The notes under the pieces: generated by a model
Seen by the model: the letters and a program-made list of their open reading frames with translations, nothing else
What the model was told of the DNA's origin: nothing
Database searches by the model: none
Made by a program: the position numbers and the translations under genes
Assembly (NCBI RefSeq): GCF_018736105.1
Contig: NZ_CP076135.1
Location: 1,548,001 to 1,612,000, forward strand
Length of the DNA: 64,000 bases
Source of the DNA: Bradyrhizobium sediminis
Lineage (GTDB): Bacteria; Pseudomonadota; Alphaproteobacteria; Rhizobiales; Xanthobacteraceae
Direction of reading: 5' to 3'
Shown here: positions 36,370-45,002 of the stretch, one piece after another
Layout of the letters: every line of letters starts with the position of its first letter
How positions within the stretch are numbered: position 1 is the stretch's first letter

Positions 36370-36509
36370 GACCCGTGACTCCTGATGAAACGACCGGCGC
36401 GCAGCCTAGATGAAAGATGGGCGCACGTCAGCGGCCCCGATAGGGGGCCGCCCGGGTTGGTCGCTTGGGGAGCGGGGTAAGTTCAAGCGCCGGGACGGCT
36501 TTGTGCCAC

Positions 36510-36542
36510 ATGGCAGGGAGGCGGCCATCGCCTCCCTGCCAT
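36510..36542 (-). repeat. Perfect 14-bp hairpin
   Basis: ATGGCAGGGAGGCG and CGCCTCCCTGCCAT pair perfectly around a 5-base loop, about 30 bases beyond the COG4315-type gene stop. It lacks a T-rich tail on the gene's strand, so it is not a standard terminator, but it could stop polymerase or protect the 3' end of the transcript. Confidence 0.75.
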
Positions 36543-36573
36543 GAGCAGGGCCGATTGCGGTCGATTTGCCCGG

Positions 36574-36954
36574 TTACGGCTTTGCCATGTGCCAGGCGCC
36601 GTTCAGGAAGCCGTCGCCATTGGTGTCGCCGGCGGCCATGTCCTTCTTGAAGGTGTAGAGCGGCTTGCCCTTGTAGGCCCACATCTTCTTGCCGTCGTCG
36701 CGGACCACGATGGTCATGTCGGCGGTCGGCTTGGCGTCGTCGGCGGCCGCGAGCGGCGGCCAGTTCTCGGCGCAGGGACCGTTGCACATCGACTTGCCGC
36801 CGGCGTCCTTGTCGAAAGTGTACAGCGTCATGCCCTTGGCGTCGACGAACGTCTTGCCCTTCGGCGTGTCGGCCGTCTTCAGCGCCTGCGCCGATGCCGC
36901 CGATGATGCGAGAATGAAAGTCAAAGCCGCCATTGCGGCGAATGTCCTGGACAT
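36574..36954 (-). CDS. COG4315-like secreted repeat protein
   Basis: This 126-residue protein has a signal peptide (cleavage after ASAQA, residues 1-24) and two copies of the unknown secreted repeat (GMTLYTFDKDAGGKSMCNGPCAENWPPL, then KPLYTFKKD). These lipoprotein-like repeats occur in extracytoplasmic proteins. The CNGPC motif could bind metal or form a disulphide. The function is unknown. Confidence 0.85.
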   Translation of the reverse strand: MSRTFAAMAALTFILASSAASAQALKTADTPKGKTFVDAKGMTLYTFDKDAGGKSMCNGPCAENWPPLAAADDAKPTADMTIVVRDDGKKMWAYKGKPLYTFKKDMAAGDTNGDGFLNGAWHMAKP

Positions 36955-37026
36955 TGCAGCCCTACTCCTGATGAAGCGTGTTGAGGACGCGGATGCGTCG
37001 CTTAGACAAACGCCGGAGCGTGCGGA

Positions 37027-38019
37027 TTATTCCGCCGAGGGCGGGCCGTCATCGAAGACAGCGTCGCCCCAATTGTATTTTCGAAAGCGCGCATAGGCGG
37101 CCTTGTCGCGGCGCGGCGCGATGGCGCTGATGACGCCGCGATCGGTGCAGAGTTTTGCCGTTACGGCGACCTTGGTGACGTCAGGCTGCGCCAGCACGCG
37201 GGCGGGGTGCCGCGCGACCGCCTCGCGCGTCAGCGCCAGGTAAGAAAATTTTTCGTCCTCATAGGGAAGTTCTGCGGATTTGAGTTGTTTATGCGCGCGC
37301 GATCGCGGCAGGCGCTGGGTGAAGTGACACCAGTCCGGCGCCAGCAGCGGACATTGGCCGTCATGCGGGCAGGGCGCCGCGACATGCGCGCCCGATGCGA
37401 TCAGTTGTTTCCGCAGCGTCATGATCCGCGCGTAGCCTGCCGGCGTGCCGGGCTCGACGATCAGCAGCGTATCGCGGGTCTTTGCCCACATCAGCACGGC
37501 GAGCGCGCTGCGTTCGCTCTCGCTGATTTCGCCGATCATGTAGCTCGCCACCACGAGGTCGGCCGCCTCGGCCTCCGCCAGCGCGGCGCGGGCCTCGCCG
37601 CGCTGGTAATTCAGATCGCGCAGGCGGGTGCTGCCGCGGCCAAGATCCAGCGCCAGCGCGCGCAAGACAGGGTTGGCATCGAGCAGGGAAAAACTCTGCA
37701 GCGACGGAAACGCTTCCGCCGCGGCCCAGCTCGCCGTACCCGGCCCGGCGCCGACATCGAGCAGGCTTTTTGGCGCGAAGTGAGGCGTGATCTCGCGCAG
37801 CGCGTTCAGGCTGGCGGTCACCGCGGCGTAGGTCGCGGGCATCCGCGCCAGCGCATAGGCGAGCGCATCGGCCTCGGTCCGGATCGCGCCGGAGCCGCCG
37901 CCGTCGCGATAGGTGCGCGAGATGACGGCGGCGCGTGCGGCGGCATCGGTGCGCGACAACCCGTGCAGCCTGGCGTCGAGCGCGGCTTTCAGTTCGGCTG
38001 GAAGGTCGGGAGCGGTCAT
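37027..38019 (-). CDS. Rsm22-like small ribosomal subunit methyltransferase-related protein
   Basis: This 330-residue protein has an S-adenosylmethionine fold (SLLDVGAGPGTASWAAAEAF near residues 84-103) and the Rsm22 C-terminal pattern, with cysteines in CPHDGQCPL and WCHFTQRLPRS and the block YEDEKFSYLAL. In the mitochondrial homologue METTL17 the corresponding cysteines bind an iron-sulfur cluster and the protein assists small-subunit assembly. The bacterial role is not well defined. It is followed by a palindromic repeat and then smc on the same strand. Confidence 0.85.
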   Translation of the reverse strand: MTAPDLPAELKAALDARLHGLSRTDAAARAAVISRTYRDGGGSGAIRTEADALAYALARMPATYAAVTASLNALREITPHFAPKSLLDVGAGPGTASWAAAEAFPSLQSFSLLDANPVLRALALDLGRGSTRLRDLNYQRGEARAALAEAEAADLVVASYMIGEISESERSALAVLMWAKTRDTLLIVEPGTPAGYARIMTLRKQLIASGAHVAAPCPHDGQCPLLAPDWCHFTQRLPRSRAHKQLKSAELPYEDEKFSYLALTREAVARHPARVLAQPDVTKVAVTAKLCTDRGVISAIAPRRDKAAYARFRKYNWGDAVFDDGPPSAE

Positions 38020-38022
38020 TCC

Positions 38023-38178
38023 GTCTTCTTTCCCTCTCCCCTTGTGGGAGAGGGTGGCACGAAGGCGCGAAGCGCGTTCGTGACGGGTGAGGGGTCTGTC
38101 TCCGCGGATAGAGACCCCTCATCCGATCCTCGCTTCGCGAGGATCACCTTCTCCCACAAGGGGAGAAGGGAAGGGGCG
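38023..38178. repeat. Palindromic repeat between Rsm22-like and smc genes
   Basis: CCCTCTCCCCTTGTGGGAGAGGG at the left is repeated in inverted form at the right (CTTCTCCCACAAGGGGAGAAGGG). The centre contains a strong GAGGGGTCTGTCTC / GAGACCCCTC palindrome. It probably acts as a transcription barrier or repetitive extragenic element. Confidence 0.8.
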
Positions 38179-41100
38179 TCACGCCACGTTCTGGTCGAGG
38201 ATCTTGACCGCGTCGTCGAGGCCGACCGAGACCAGCTGCGACACGCCGCGCTCGGCCATGGTGACGCCGAACAGCCGGTTCATCCGCGCCATCGTGATCG
38301 GGTTGTGCGTGATGATGATGAAGCGCGTCTCGGTCGATGACGTCATTTCGTGCAACAGGTTGCAGAACCGCTCCACGTTGTGGTCGTCGAGCGGCGCGTC
38401 GACTTCGTCCAGCACGCAGATCGGCGAGGGGTTGGTGAGGAACACCGCGAAGATCAGCGCCAGCGCGGTCAGCGCCTGCTCGCCGCCGGACAACAGCGAC
38501 AGCGTCTGCGGCTTCTTGCCGGGCGGCTTGGCGATGATCTCGAGGCCGGCTTCGAGCGGATCGTCGCTCTCGATCAGGTGCAGGGCGGCTTCGCCGCCGC
38601 CGAACAGTTCCACGAACAGCCGCTTGAAATGGTTGTTGACGGTCTCGAACGAGGTCAACAGCCGTTCGCGCGCCTCGCGGTTGAGGCTCTGGATGCCCTG
38701 GCGCAGTCGCTTGATGGCTTCGACGAGGTCGTCGCGCTCGGTGGTCAGCGCGGTGTGCTGGGCCTCGACCTCGCGCAGCTCTTCCTCGGCGCGCAGATTG
38801 ACCGACCCGAGCCGCTCGCGGTCGCGGCGCAGCTTTTCGAGATTTTCCTCGATCTCGGGGAGCGGCGGCAACTCCGCGCCCGGCTCGATCTCGGCGAGAC
38901 CGGCCACGGCGTGCGGCTCGACTTCCAGCATGTCGTGGATTTCACGTTCGATATCGGCGAGGCGGCGCCTGGCGCCTTCCATGCGCTCTTCGGCGCGGGC
39001 GCAGGCCTCGCGCGCGCTCGACAGCGCCTCCAGCGAAATCTTGGCGGCGCGGTCGGTTTCCGCCATCAGGCTCTCGGCGGCGGCCAACGCGTCCGCAGCG
39101 ACGCGGCGGGCGGTCTCGGCCTGCTCGATCTCGCTGATCAGCGCACGGCGTTTTGCCGCGAACAATGCCGGCGCGTCGTCGAGTTCGGCGCGCTCGGCGG
39201 TGACCTCGGTGACGCGGGCTTCGATGGTGGCGATGTGGGTGGCGGCGCTGGCTTTGCGGTTCTGCCATTCGTTGCGTTCGGAAAGGATCGCCTGCACGCG
39301 GCGGTCGGCGAGTTCCGCCTCGCGCGCCAGCGCCTGCGCCTCGGCCCGGACCTGCGCCGCCATGCGGCGGTGGCCCTCGATCTCGGTGCGCACCGTTGCA
39401 AGCCTGGTTTCGGTCTCGAGGCTGGGCGGCAATTCGTTGAGCGCCGCATTGGCGCTCTCATGCGCGCTCTCGGCCTCGGCTCGGTCGGCATTGAGGCGGC
39501 TGTGGGCTTCGGTCAGCGCCGACTTCCGCGCGGCGTGGCGGTTGATCTCGCGCTCGGTGGCGGCATGGCGCTCGCGTGCGGCATCGGCCTCGCGCTGCGC
39601 GGCACGCCAGGCTTCGCGCGCGGCGGCTTCCGCCGATGAAGCCATCTTCAGCTCGGCTTCGGCGGTTTCCAGGGCCTGACGCTTGGCTGATGCGTCGACG
39701 CGGGCCTGTTCGAGCTCGTTCTCGATATCGACCAGCCGCGCGCGCTCGGCGAGGCGCCGCGCGGCGCCGGTCGGGGCGTGGGCGGCGGCGACGAAACCGT
39801 CCCAGCGCCAGACGTCGCCTTCCGGCGACACCAGCCGCTGGCCGGTCTTCAGTTGCGACACCAGTTCCGCGCCGCGTTCCTTCGGCACGACGCCGATCTG
39901 CGCGAGCCGGCGCGTCAGTTCGGAAGGCGCGTCGACATGGGCGGCGAGCGGTTCGACGCCCGCGGGCAGCGCCGGATCGCCTTCGGTCACCCCGGAATTG
40001 GTCCAGCGCATCGGCGCCGACGGATCGACCGGCGCATCGAGATCATCGCCCAGCGCGGCGCCGAGCGCCTTTTCATAGCCCTTGGCGACGGTGACGCCGT
40101 CGATGATCGGCGGCCACAGATTCTTGGTCTCGCCGTTGACGAGTTTCGAGATGGTGCGGGCTTCGGTCTCGAGCCGCTGCACGCGCTTGTCGGCCTCGTT
40201 GAGCGGCGCGCGGGAAGCCTCCAGCTTCTGCCGCGCAGCGATATGGGCGGCCTCGCTGCCCTGGGCGGCGGCTTCGGACTGCGCCAGGCTCTGCTGCGCG
40301 GTCTCCATGACGCCGGCGAGTTCCGCGAGGTCGCCGAGCCCGCTGGTTTCCTGCGCGAGCTTCTGCTCCTCGCCCGCGACGCTGGCGATCTCCTGGTCCA
40401 GCCGCGCCAGCCGGTCGCGATGGGTCCGCACGTTGCCTTCGAGCTGATGGCGCCTGGCAGTGAGGTCGGCGAGCACGGTGGTGAGTTCGGCGAACAGCCG
40501 TTCGGCCGCGGCCAGCGTCGCTTCGGCCTCGGATACCCGTTCATCGACGCCGCTGCGCTTTTCGACGCGCGACTTGATCTCTTCCTTCAATTCGGAGTCT
40601 TCGGCATCGAGCCGCTGCAACGCCACTTCCGCGTCGGAGGTCTGCTGTTGTTCGCGGGCGATGTCGGCCGAAAACTGCGTCAGCCGGCGGTCGAGTTCGG
40701 CGACGCGTTCCTTCGCGCGCTCTTCCTCGCGGTCGAGCTGCTCGCGGGCATTGGTGAGCCGCTGCAGCCCGGCCGCGGCGCGGGCTTCGCCCTCGCGCAG
40801 CGCTGGCAGTTCGGAGGCGCGGATCGCCTGGATACGGGCCGCTTCGGCCTGTTCGCGGGTCCGCTCGGCCATCTCGCGGACGCTGAGATCGTGGGTCTGG
40901 GAGGCTTCGGCGACCCCGGCATTGGCGTCGAGCCAGCGCAAATGGAACAGCATGGCCTCGGCCTTGCGCACCTTGGCCGCGACCTCGCGGTAGCGGATCG
41001 CCTGCCGGGCCTGCTTCTTCAGGCCGTCCATCTGGCCGGCCAGCTGTCCGACCACATCCTCGACGCGGGTGAGGTTGGTTTCCGCGGCCTTGAGGCGCAA

Positions 41101-41643
41101 TTCGGCCTCGTGGCGGCGGGCGTGCAGCCCGGCGACGCCGGCGGCGTCCTCCAGCACCCGGCGGCGCTGTTCGGGCTTGGCCTGGATGATTTCGCCGATC
41201 TTGCCCTGGTGAACCAGCGCCGGCGAACGCGCGCCGGTAGCGGCGTCGGCAAACAAAATTTGAACATCGCGGGCACGGACGTCGCGGCCGTTGATGCGAT
41301 AGACCGAGCCCGCCTCGCGCTCGATGCGGCGCGAGACTTCCAGGATCTCGCGGTCGTTGATGGCCGCGGGCGCCGAGCGATCGGTGTTGTCGATCGTCAT
41401 CACCACTTCGGCGTGGTTGCGCGCCGGACGGTTGCCGGAACCGGCGAAGATCACCGCGTCCATGTCGGCGGCGCGCAGCGACTTGTGCGAGGTCTCGCCC
41501 ATCGCCCAGCGCAGCGCCTCGACCAGATTCGATTTGCCGCAGCCGTTCGGTCCGACCACGCCGGTGAGGCCGGATTCGATCACGAAGTCGGTGGGTTCGA
41601 CGAACGACTTGAAACCGTGGAGGCGGAGGCGGGTCAGTTTCAT
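38179..41643 (-). CDS. smc: Chromosome segregation ATPase SMC
   Basis: This 1154-residue protein organises chromosomes together with ScpA and ScpB. Walker A GPNGCGKSN lies at about 32-40. Long coiled coils flank a central hinge near residues 490-620 (WPPIIDGVTVAKGYEKALGAALGDDLDAP). The C-terminal head has the ABC signature LSGGEQALTALAL and Walker B ICVLDEVDAPLDD. The order smc, DsbA-like, DUF721, mutY is conserved in Alphaproteobacteria. The start is the ATG giving MKLTRLRLHGFKSF. scpA and scpB are not nearby. Confidence 0.97.
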   Translation of the reverse strand: MKLTRLRLHGFKSFVEPTDFVIESGLTGVVGPNGCGKSNLVEALRWAMGETSHKSLRAADMDAVIFAGSGNRPARNHAEVVMTIDNTDRSAPAAINDREILEVSRRIEREAGSVYRINGRDVRARDVQILFADAATGARSPALVHQGKIGEIIQAKPEQRRRVLEDAAGVAGLHARRHEAELRLKAAETNLTRVEDVVGQLAGQMDGLKKQARQAIRYREVAAKVRKAEAMLFHLRWLDANAGVAEASQTHDLSVREMAERTREQAEAARIQAIRASELPALREGEARAAAGLQRLTNAREQLDREEERAKERVAELDRRLTQFSADIAREQQQTSDAEVALQRLDAEDSELKEEIKSRVEKRSGVDERVSEAEATLAAAERLFAELTTVLADLTARRHQLEGNVRTHRDRLARLDQEIASVAGEEQKLAQETSGLGDLAELAGVMETAQQSLAQSEAAAQGSEAAHIAARQKLEASRAPLNEADKRVQRLETEARTISKLVNGETKNLWPPIIDGVTVAKGYEKALGAALGDDLDAPVDPSAPMRWTNSGVTEGDPALPAGVEPLAAHVDAPSELTRRLAQIGVVPKERGAELVSQLKTGQRLVSPEGDVWRWDGFVAAAHAPTGAARRLAERARLVDIENELEQARVDASAKRQALETAEAELKMASSAEAAAREAWRAAQREADAARERHAATEREINRHAARKSALTEAHSRLNADRAEAESAHESANAALNELPPSLETETRLATVRTEIEGHRRMAAQVRAEAQALAREAELADRRVQAILSERNEWQNRKASAATHIATIEARVTEVTAERAELDDAPALFAAKRRALISEIEQAETARRVAADALAAAESLMAETDRAAKISLEALSSAREACARAEERMEGARRRLADIEREIHDMLEVEPHAVAGLAEIEPGAELPPLPEIEENLEKLRRDRERLGSVNLRAEEELREVEAQHTALTTERDDLVEAIKRLRQGIQSLNREARERLLTSFETVNNHFKRLFVELFGGGEAALHLIESDDPLEAGLEIIAKPPGKKPQTLSLLSGGEQALTALALIFAVFLTNPSPICVLDEVDAPLDDHNVERFCNLLHEMTSSTETRFIIITHNPITMARMNRLFGVTMAERGVSQLVSVGLDDAVKILDQNVA

Positions 41644-41803
41644 GGACGCGATTCTCTGTTGGCAGGGCGCGAATCTCCCTGCCGTGACAATACCATAGAA
41701 GGCAATGTCGGTGTGTGGGCGAGTCGCCTTTTGCGGCTCTTATGCCCCGCAACAATGGCGAGGCCGGGGCCTTTGGGCAACCGCCGCCCGGGGCTTTTCC
41801 CAA

Positions 41804-41847
41804 GGGTTTTACAGCGGGTTTTACAGCGGGTTTTGCAGCGGGTTAGC
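41804..41847. repeat. 12-base tandem repeat between smc and the DsbA-like gene
   Basis: GGGTTTTACAGC occurs at 41804-41815 and 41816-41827, then GGGTTTTGCAGC at 41828-41839, then a partial copy (GGGTTAGC). It lies in the leader region of smc and beyond the DsbA-like gene stop. A nearby 7-bp stem (GGCAGGG and CCCTGCC, 41661-41683) sits closer to the smc start. Confidence 0.85.
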
Positions 41848-41904
41848 GGCTTTTGCAGGGGGTATGCGAGCCCAGATAGGTCGTGGCTCGCGGTAGCGCA
41901 AGAG

Positions 41905-42561
41905 TCAGCTCTTCAGCAGCGACTTGATCCGCTTGTCGAATTCCTCGAACGAGGTCCCGCCCTTGAGCATTTCGCCGTTGATGAAGAAGGTCGGCGTCGA
42001 ATTGACCTTCAGCACCTCGCTGGCGAATTTCTGGTCGGCGGCGATCTTGTCGAGCAGCGCCTGGTCCTTGAGGCAGGTCTCGACCGCCTGCTGGCTGAGC
42101 CCGGCCTGCTTGCCGATCCGGGTCAGGGTTTCGGCGGTGTTCTTCATCACCCAATCGTTCTGCTGCTTGAACAGCATGTCGACGACGGCGAAGTATTTTC
42201 CGGAGTCGCCATTGGCGATGCAGCGCGCCAGCATCGAGCCCGCCGCGGCCTTGATGTCGAGCGGAAATTCACGGAACACGTAGCGGATCTTGCCGGTGTC
42301 GATGAATTCCGACTTGATCTTCGGGAACACGGTTTCGTTGAAATTCGCGCAATGCCCACAGGTCATCGAGGCATATTCGGTGATCGTCACCGGGGAGGTG
42401 GCGGGGCCGAGCACCATGTCCGGCAGCGATTGCGGCTTGGCGACGTCCGAGGCGCTTTGCGCCATCGCGTCGCTGATCAGGTGCAACGGCGAAAGCCCGG
42501 CGACGAGGCTGAGCCCGGTCAGCGACAGGGCGGTGGTGAAGGCGCGGCGCGTAATGATCAA
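41905..42561 (-). CDS. DsbA-like thiol:disulfide protein, Tat-type signal
   Basis: This 218-residue periplasmic protein has a twin-arginine-like N-terminus (TRRAFTTALSLTGLSLVAG) and the thioredoxin-fold active site CGHC at 68-71. It belongs to the Com1/DsbA group with FPLDIKAAAGSMLA and TPTFFINGEML near the cis-proline. It could oxidise or reduce disulfides in envelope proteins. No ATG lies at the head, so the TTG start is supported by GGGAG about 9 bases upstream. The order with DUF721 and smc is conserved. Confidence 0.9.
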   Translation of the reverse strand: MIITRRAFTTALSLTGLSLVAGLSPLHLISDAMAQSASDVAKPQSLPDMVLGPATSPVTITEYASMTCGHCANFNETVFPKIKSEFIDTGKIRYVFREFPLDIKAAAGSMLARCIANGDSGKYFAVVDMLFKQQNDWVMKNTAETLTRIGKQAGLSQQAVETCLKDQALLDKIAADQKFASEVLKVNSTPTFFINGEMLKGGTSFEEFDKRIKSLLKS

Positions 42562-42676
42562 CGGTTTGCTCCCGGATTGGCGCGTTCACGCCCGAAGAAC
42601 CAAAGGAAGGTGTTCGCTAGCTTGAAACCACAATTGTGGCAATGGCACGCCGCGATTCCCGGACCGGACCAGAGGC

Positions 42677-43165
42677 TCAATTTCGCTTGATCGACGCGCC
42701 GAGCCGCGCCAGTGCGGCCCGCAATTCCTCGTCCTCGACCGAAGCCAGGGTTTCCGCGACTTTCGCCACCGACGCGGGGTCCGGGGCGCGGGGGGGCCTG
42801 GGCCGGTCCCGGCGCGACAACGGCGCCTGCCGCAGCGCCAGCCGCCCCACCGCGCTCCAGCCGAAGAAGCGATTGACCCGCTGCAGGATGACGTCGGAGG
42901 TATGCTGGATTTCCAGCGCCATCGGGCCCTCCACGCGCAGCACCAGCGTCGCCGGTTCCTGCGGCTGTCCCTCCACCGGCCGCGGCCATTGGATTTTCAA
43001 GGGCTCGGAATGGGCCGCGACCTCGGGGCCGGCGATTTCCGACCAGCGCGTCACCAGTTCGCGCGCCGCAAACCCCTGCTTGGCGTAGGCGTCGGAAAAC
43101 ACGTCGCTGAGCAGGACGGACAACGGCTTGGCGCTGATCGGACCGGGTTTTGATAGGCGTGCCAT
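42677..43165 (-). CDS. DUF721 (DciA-like) protein
   Basis: This 162-residue protein carries the DUF721 core (LSVLLSDVFSDAYAKQGFAARELVTRWSEIAGPEVAAHSEPLKI) at residues 15-60. DUF721 proteins related to DciA help load the replicative helicase in bacteria that lack DnaC. That role is inferred from family and not from this sequence. The C-terminal part is basic and proline-rich (RRDRPRPPRAP). It lies upstream of the DsbA-like gene on the same strand and diverges from mutY. Confidence 0.85.
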   Translation of the reverse strand: MARLSKPGPISAKPLSVLLSDVFSDAYAKQGFAARELVTRWSEIAGPEVAAHSEPLKIQWPRPVEGQPQEPATLVLRVEGPMALEIQHTSDVILQRVNRFFGWSAVGRLALRQAPLSRRDRPRPPRAPDPASVAKVAETLASVEDEELRAALARLGASIKRN

Positions 43166-43194
43166 GGGGTCTTATATCACCGCTTCGCGCTGTG

Positions 43195-43345
43195 TGAACG
43201 GAACCACAGCCGTCATGGCCGGGCAAAAGCGCGAAGCCCATCTTCGCGCTAGATGTCCCGGCCATCCACGTCCTTGGGATTGGATTGGCACGTAAAGAAA
43301 AACGTGGATGCCCGCGACAAGCGCGGGCATGACGTGGAGAGATTG
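43195..43345. repeat. Palindromic repeat cluster between DUF721 and mutY
   Basis: GTCATGGCCGGGCAAAAGCGCGAAGCCC pairs with inverted GCGCTAGATGTCCCGGCCAT, and TCCACGTCC..ACGTGGATGCCCGCGACAAGCGCGGGCATGACG forms a second hairpin pair. Such compound elements are typical of the intergenic repeat families in these genomes. Confidence 0.75.
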
Positions 43346-43370
43346 GCGCCCCCGCACTACAGTCGGCTTC

Positions 43371-44582
43371 ATGAATTCTCGTGCAATTGCCAAAACAAGA
43401 CGTCGCGAAGTCGCTCCCGAGGCAGCCGGCCGTCCCGCGCGGCTGCTCGCATGGTACGACCGCCATCGCCGCCGGCTGCCGTGGCGCCCGCCGGCGGGCG
43501 AGTGCGCCGATCCCTATTCCGTCTGGCTGTCGGAAATCATGCTGCAGCAGACCGGCGTCAAGACCGTCGGGCCGTATTTCGAGAAATTCCTGGCGCGCTG
43601 GCCCGATATCGCGGCGCTCGGAAGCGCGTCGCTCGACGAGGTGCTGCGGATGTGGGCCGGGCTCGGCTATTATTCCCGCGCGCGCAATCTGCACGCCTGC
43701 GCGGTCAAGGTGCTGCGCGACCATGGCGGCGCGTTTCCCGATACCGAACAAGGCCTGCAATCGCTGCCGGGGATCGGGCCCTACACCGCGGCGGCGATAT
43801 CGGCGATCGCCTTCGGCCGCAGGACCATGCCGGTCGACGGCAATATCGAGCGGGTGGTGTCGCGGCTGTTCGCGGTCGAGGAGCCGCTGCCGCAGGCCAA
43901 GCCGCTGATTCAGCAATTGGCGGCGACGCTGCTTGGTGCGAACGAAATGGAGGCTCGCGCGGGCGACGAGGATTCTCGCGCCGGCGACGAGAATTCTCGC
44001 GCCGGGGATAGCGCGCAGGCGCTGATGGATCTCGGTTCCTCGATCTGCACGCCGAAGAAGCCGGCCTGCGCATTATGCCCACTGAACGACGACTGCGCGG
44101 CGCGTGTGCGCGGCGATCAGGAGAGCTTTCCGCGCAAGGCGCCGAAGAAGGCCGGGGCGCTGCGCCGGGGCGCGGCCTTCGTCGTCCTGCGCGGCGATCG
44201 GCTGCTGGTCCGCACCCGCCCCGAAAAAGGCCTGCTCGGCGGCATGACCGAAGTGCCGGGCTCGGACTGGCGCGCCGCGCAGGACGACAAAGCGGCGCTG
44301 AAGCAGGCGCCCGAGCTGAAAGGCATCGCGCGCTGGCATCGCAAGGCGGGGGTGGTCACCCATGTCTTCACGCATTTTCCGCTGGAACTGGCGGTCTACA
44401 CCGCACATGCGCCGGCGCGCGCCCGGGCACCTGCGGGCATGCGCTGGGTGCCGGTTGCGACGCTGGACGACGAGGCGCTGCCCAATGTCATGCGCAAGGT
44501 AATCGCGCATGGGTTGGGCGATCGATCGCCGCACGCGGATCGCAATCATCGGGGCGGTGCTAGGTCTGGAGTTCGATCGTAA
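43371..44582 (+). CDS. mutY: Adenine DNA glycosylase MutY with an internal tandem repeat
   Basis: This 403-residue enzyme removes adenine mispaired with 8-oxoguanine. The helix-hairpin-helix motif LPGIGPYTAAAIS, the catalytic Glu in LSEIMLQQT, the Asp in VDGNIERV and the iron-sulfur cluster CTPKKPACALCPLNDDC are all present. The C-terminal NUDIX-like domain follows. Just before the cluster, three 7-residue copies (ARAGDED, SRAGDEN, SRAGDSA) expand a segment that is normally short. The start gives MNSRAIAK, and a 21-codon extension through an intergenic repeat is rejected. The last 23 bases overlap the convergent DUF1905 gene. Confidence 0.95.
   Translation: MNSRAIAKTRRREVAPEAAGRPARLLAWYDRHRRRLPWRPPAGECADPYSVWLSEIMLQQTGVKTVGPYFEKFLARWPDIAALGSASLDEVLRMWAGLGYYSRARNLHACAVKVLRDHGGAFPDTEQGLQSLPGIGPYTAAAISAIAFGRRTMPVDGNIERVVSRLFAVEEPLPQAKPLIQQLAATLLGANEMEARAGDEDSRAGDENSRAGDSAQALMDLGSSICTPKKPACALCPLNDDCAARVRGDQESFPRKAPKKAGALRRGAAFVVLRGDRLLVRTRPEKGLLGGMTEVPGSDWRAAQDDKAALKQAPELKGIARWHRKAGVVTHVFTHFPLELAVYTAHAPARARAPAGMRWVPVATLDDEALPNVMRKVIAHGLGDRSPHADRNHRGGARSGVRS
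43953..44015 (+). repeat. 21-base in-frame tandem repeat within mutY
   Basis: Three 21-base units encode ARAGDED, SRAGDEN and SRAGDSA. The first two share the most sequence (CTCGCG, GGCGACGAG), and the third is degenerate. The segment lies between the catalytic domain and the iron-sulfur cluster. Confidence 0.9.
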
Positions 44583-44880
44583 CCGCGACGGTATCGCCCG
44601 TCGCGATTTTCTCCTTGATCCGGACCGCGGCCTTGAGAGGGAGGAGGTAGGCCCCGCATTTCTTGTCCGGGAAGATCGACGTTTTCCAACTCGTTCGGCC
44701 GACCGTCGCGATCACACGGATCGAGCCCCACGCGCTCTTGGAATGTGCTGCGAGAAAGGCGATCTCGCTTGATTGCTTGCCGGACAGCGTGACGAAATGC
44801 CAGCCGCCTGGTCCATCATAGAGCCAGACCTTGCTTCGGCTCTTGTATCGATGCGGTGTTGGTGCCGGCATTTTTCCCAT
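44560..44880 (-). CDS. DUF1905 domain protein
   Basis: This 106-residue protein carries the DUF1905 pattern (KVWLYDGPGGWHFVTLSGKQSSEI, then GSIRVIATVGRTSWKTSIFPDKKCGAYLLPLKAAVR). The family is a small beta-barrel of unknown function. It ends in convergent overlap with mutY. The start giving MGKMPAPTPH is preferred to a longer frame. Confidence 0.85.
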   Translation of the reverse strand: MGKMPAPTPHRYKSRSKVWLYDGPGGWHFVTLSGKQSSEIAFLAAHSKSAWGSIRVIATVGRTSWKTSIFPDKKCGAYLLPLKAAVRIKEKIATGDTVAVTIELQT

Positions 44881-45002
44881 GGCCGCAACGATAGGCCGGC
44901 ATCGGCACGGATCACAAGGCGAGGTTCGAACCCGAGAGTGCATCCTGCTGACACCATGCTGTCAGCAGGCCCGCGTTAGGACGGAGCCAAACGGAGGCTC
45001 CC

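Noticed and set aside
41705..41896. Small ORF translating the 12-base repeat as FYSGFYSGFCSG
   Set aside because: The repeat explains the peptide pattern, and no ribosome site or homologue-like sequence supports it.
39778..42690. Plus-strand frame of 970 codons opposite smc
   Set aside because: smc is unmistakable on the minus strand; this frame crosses several genes and repeats.
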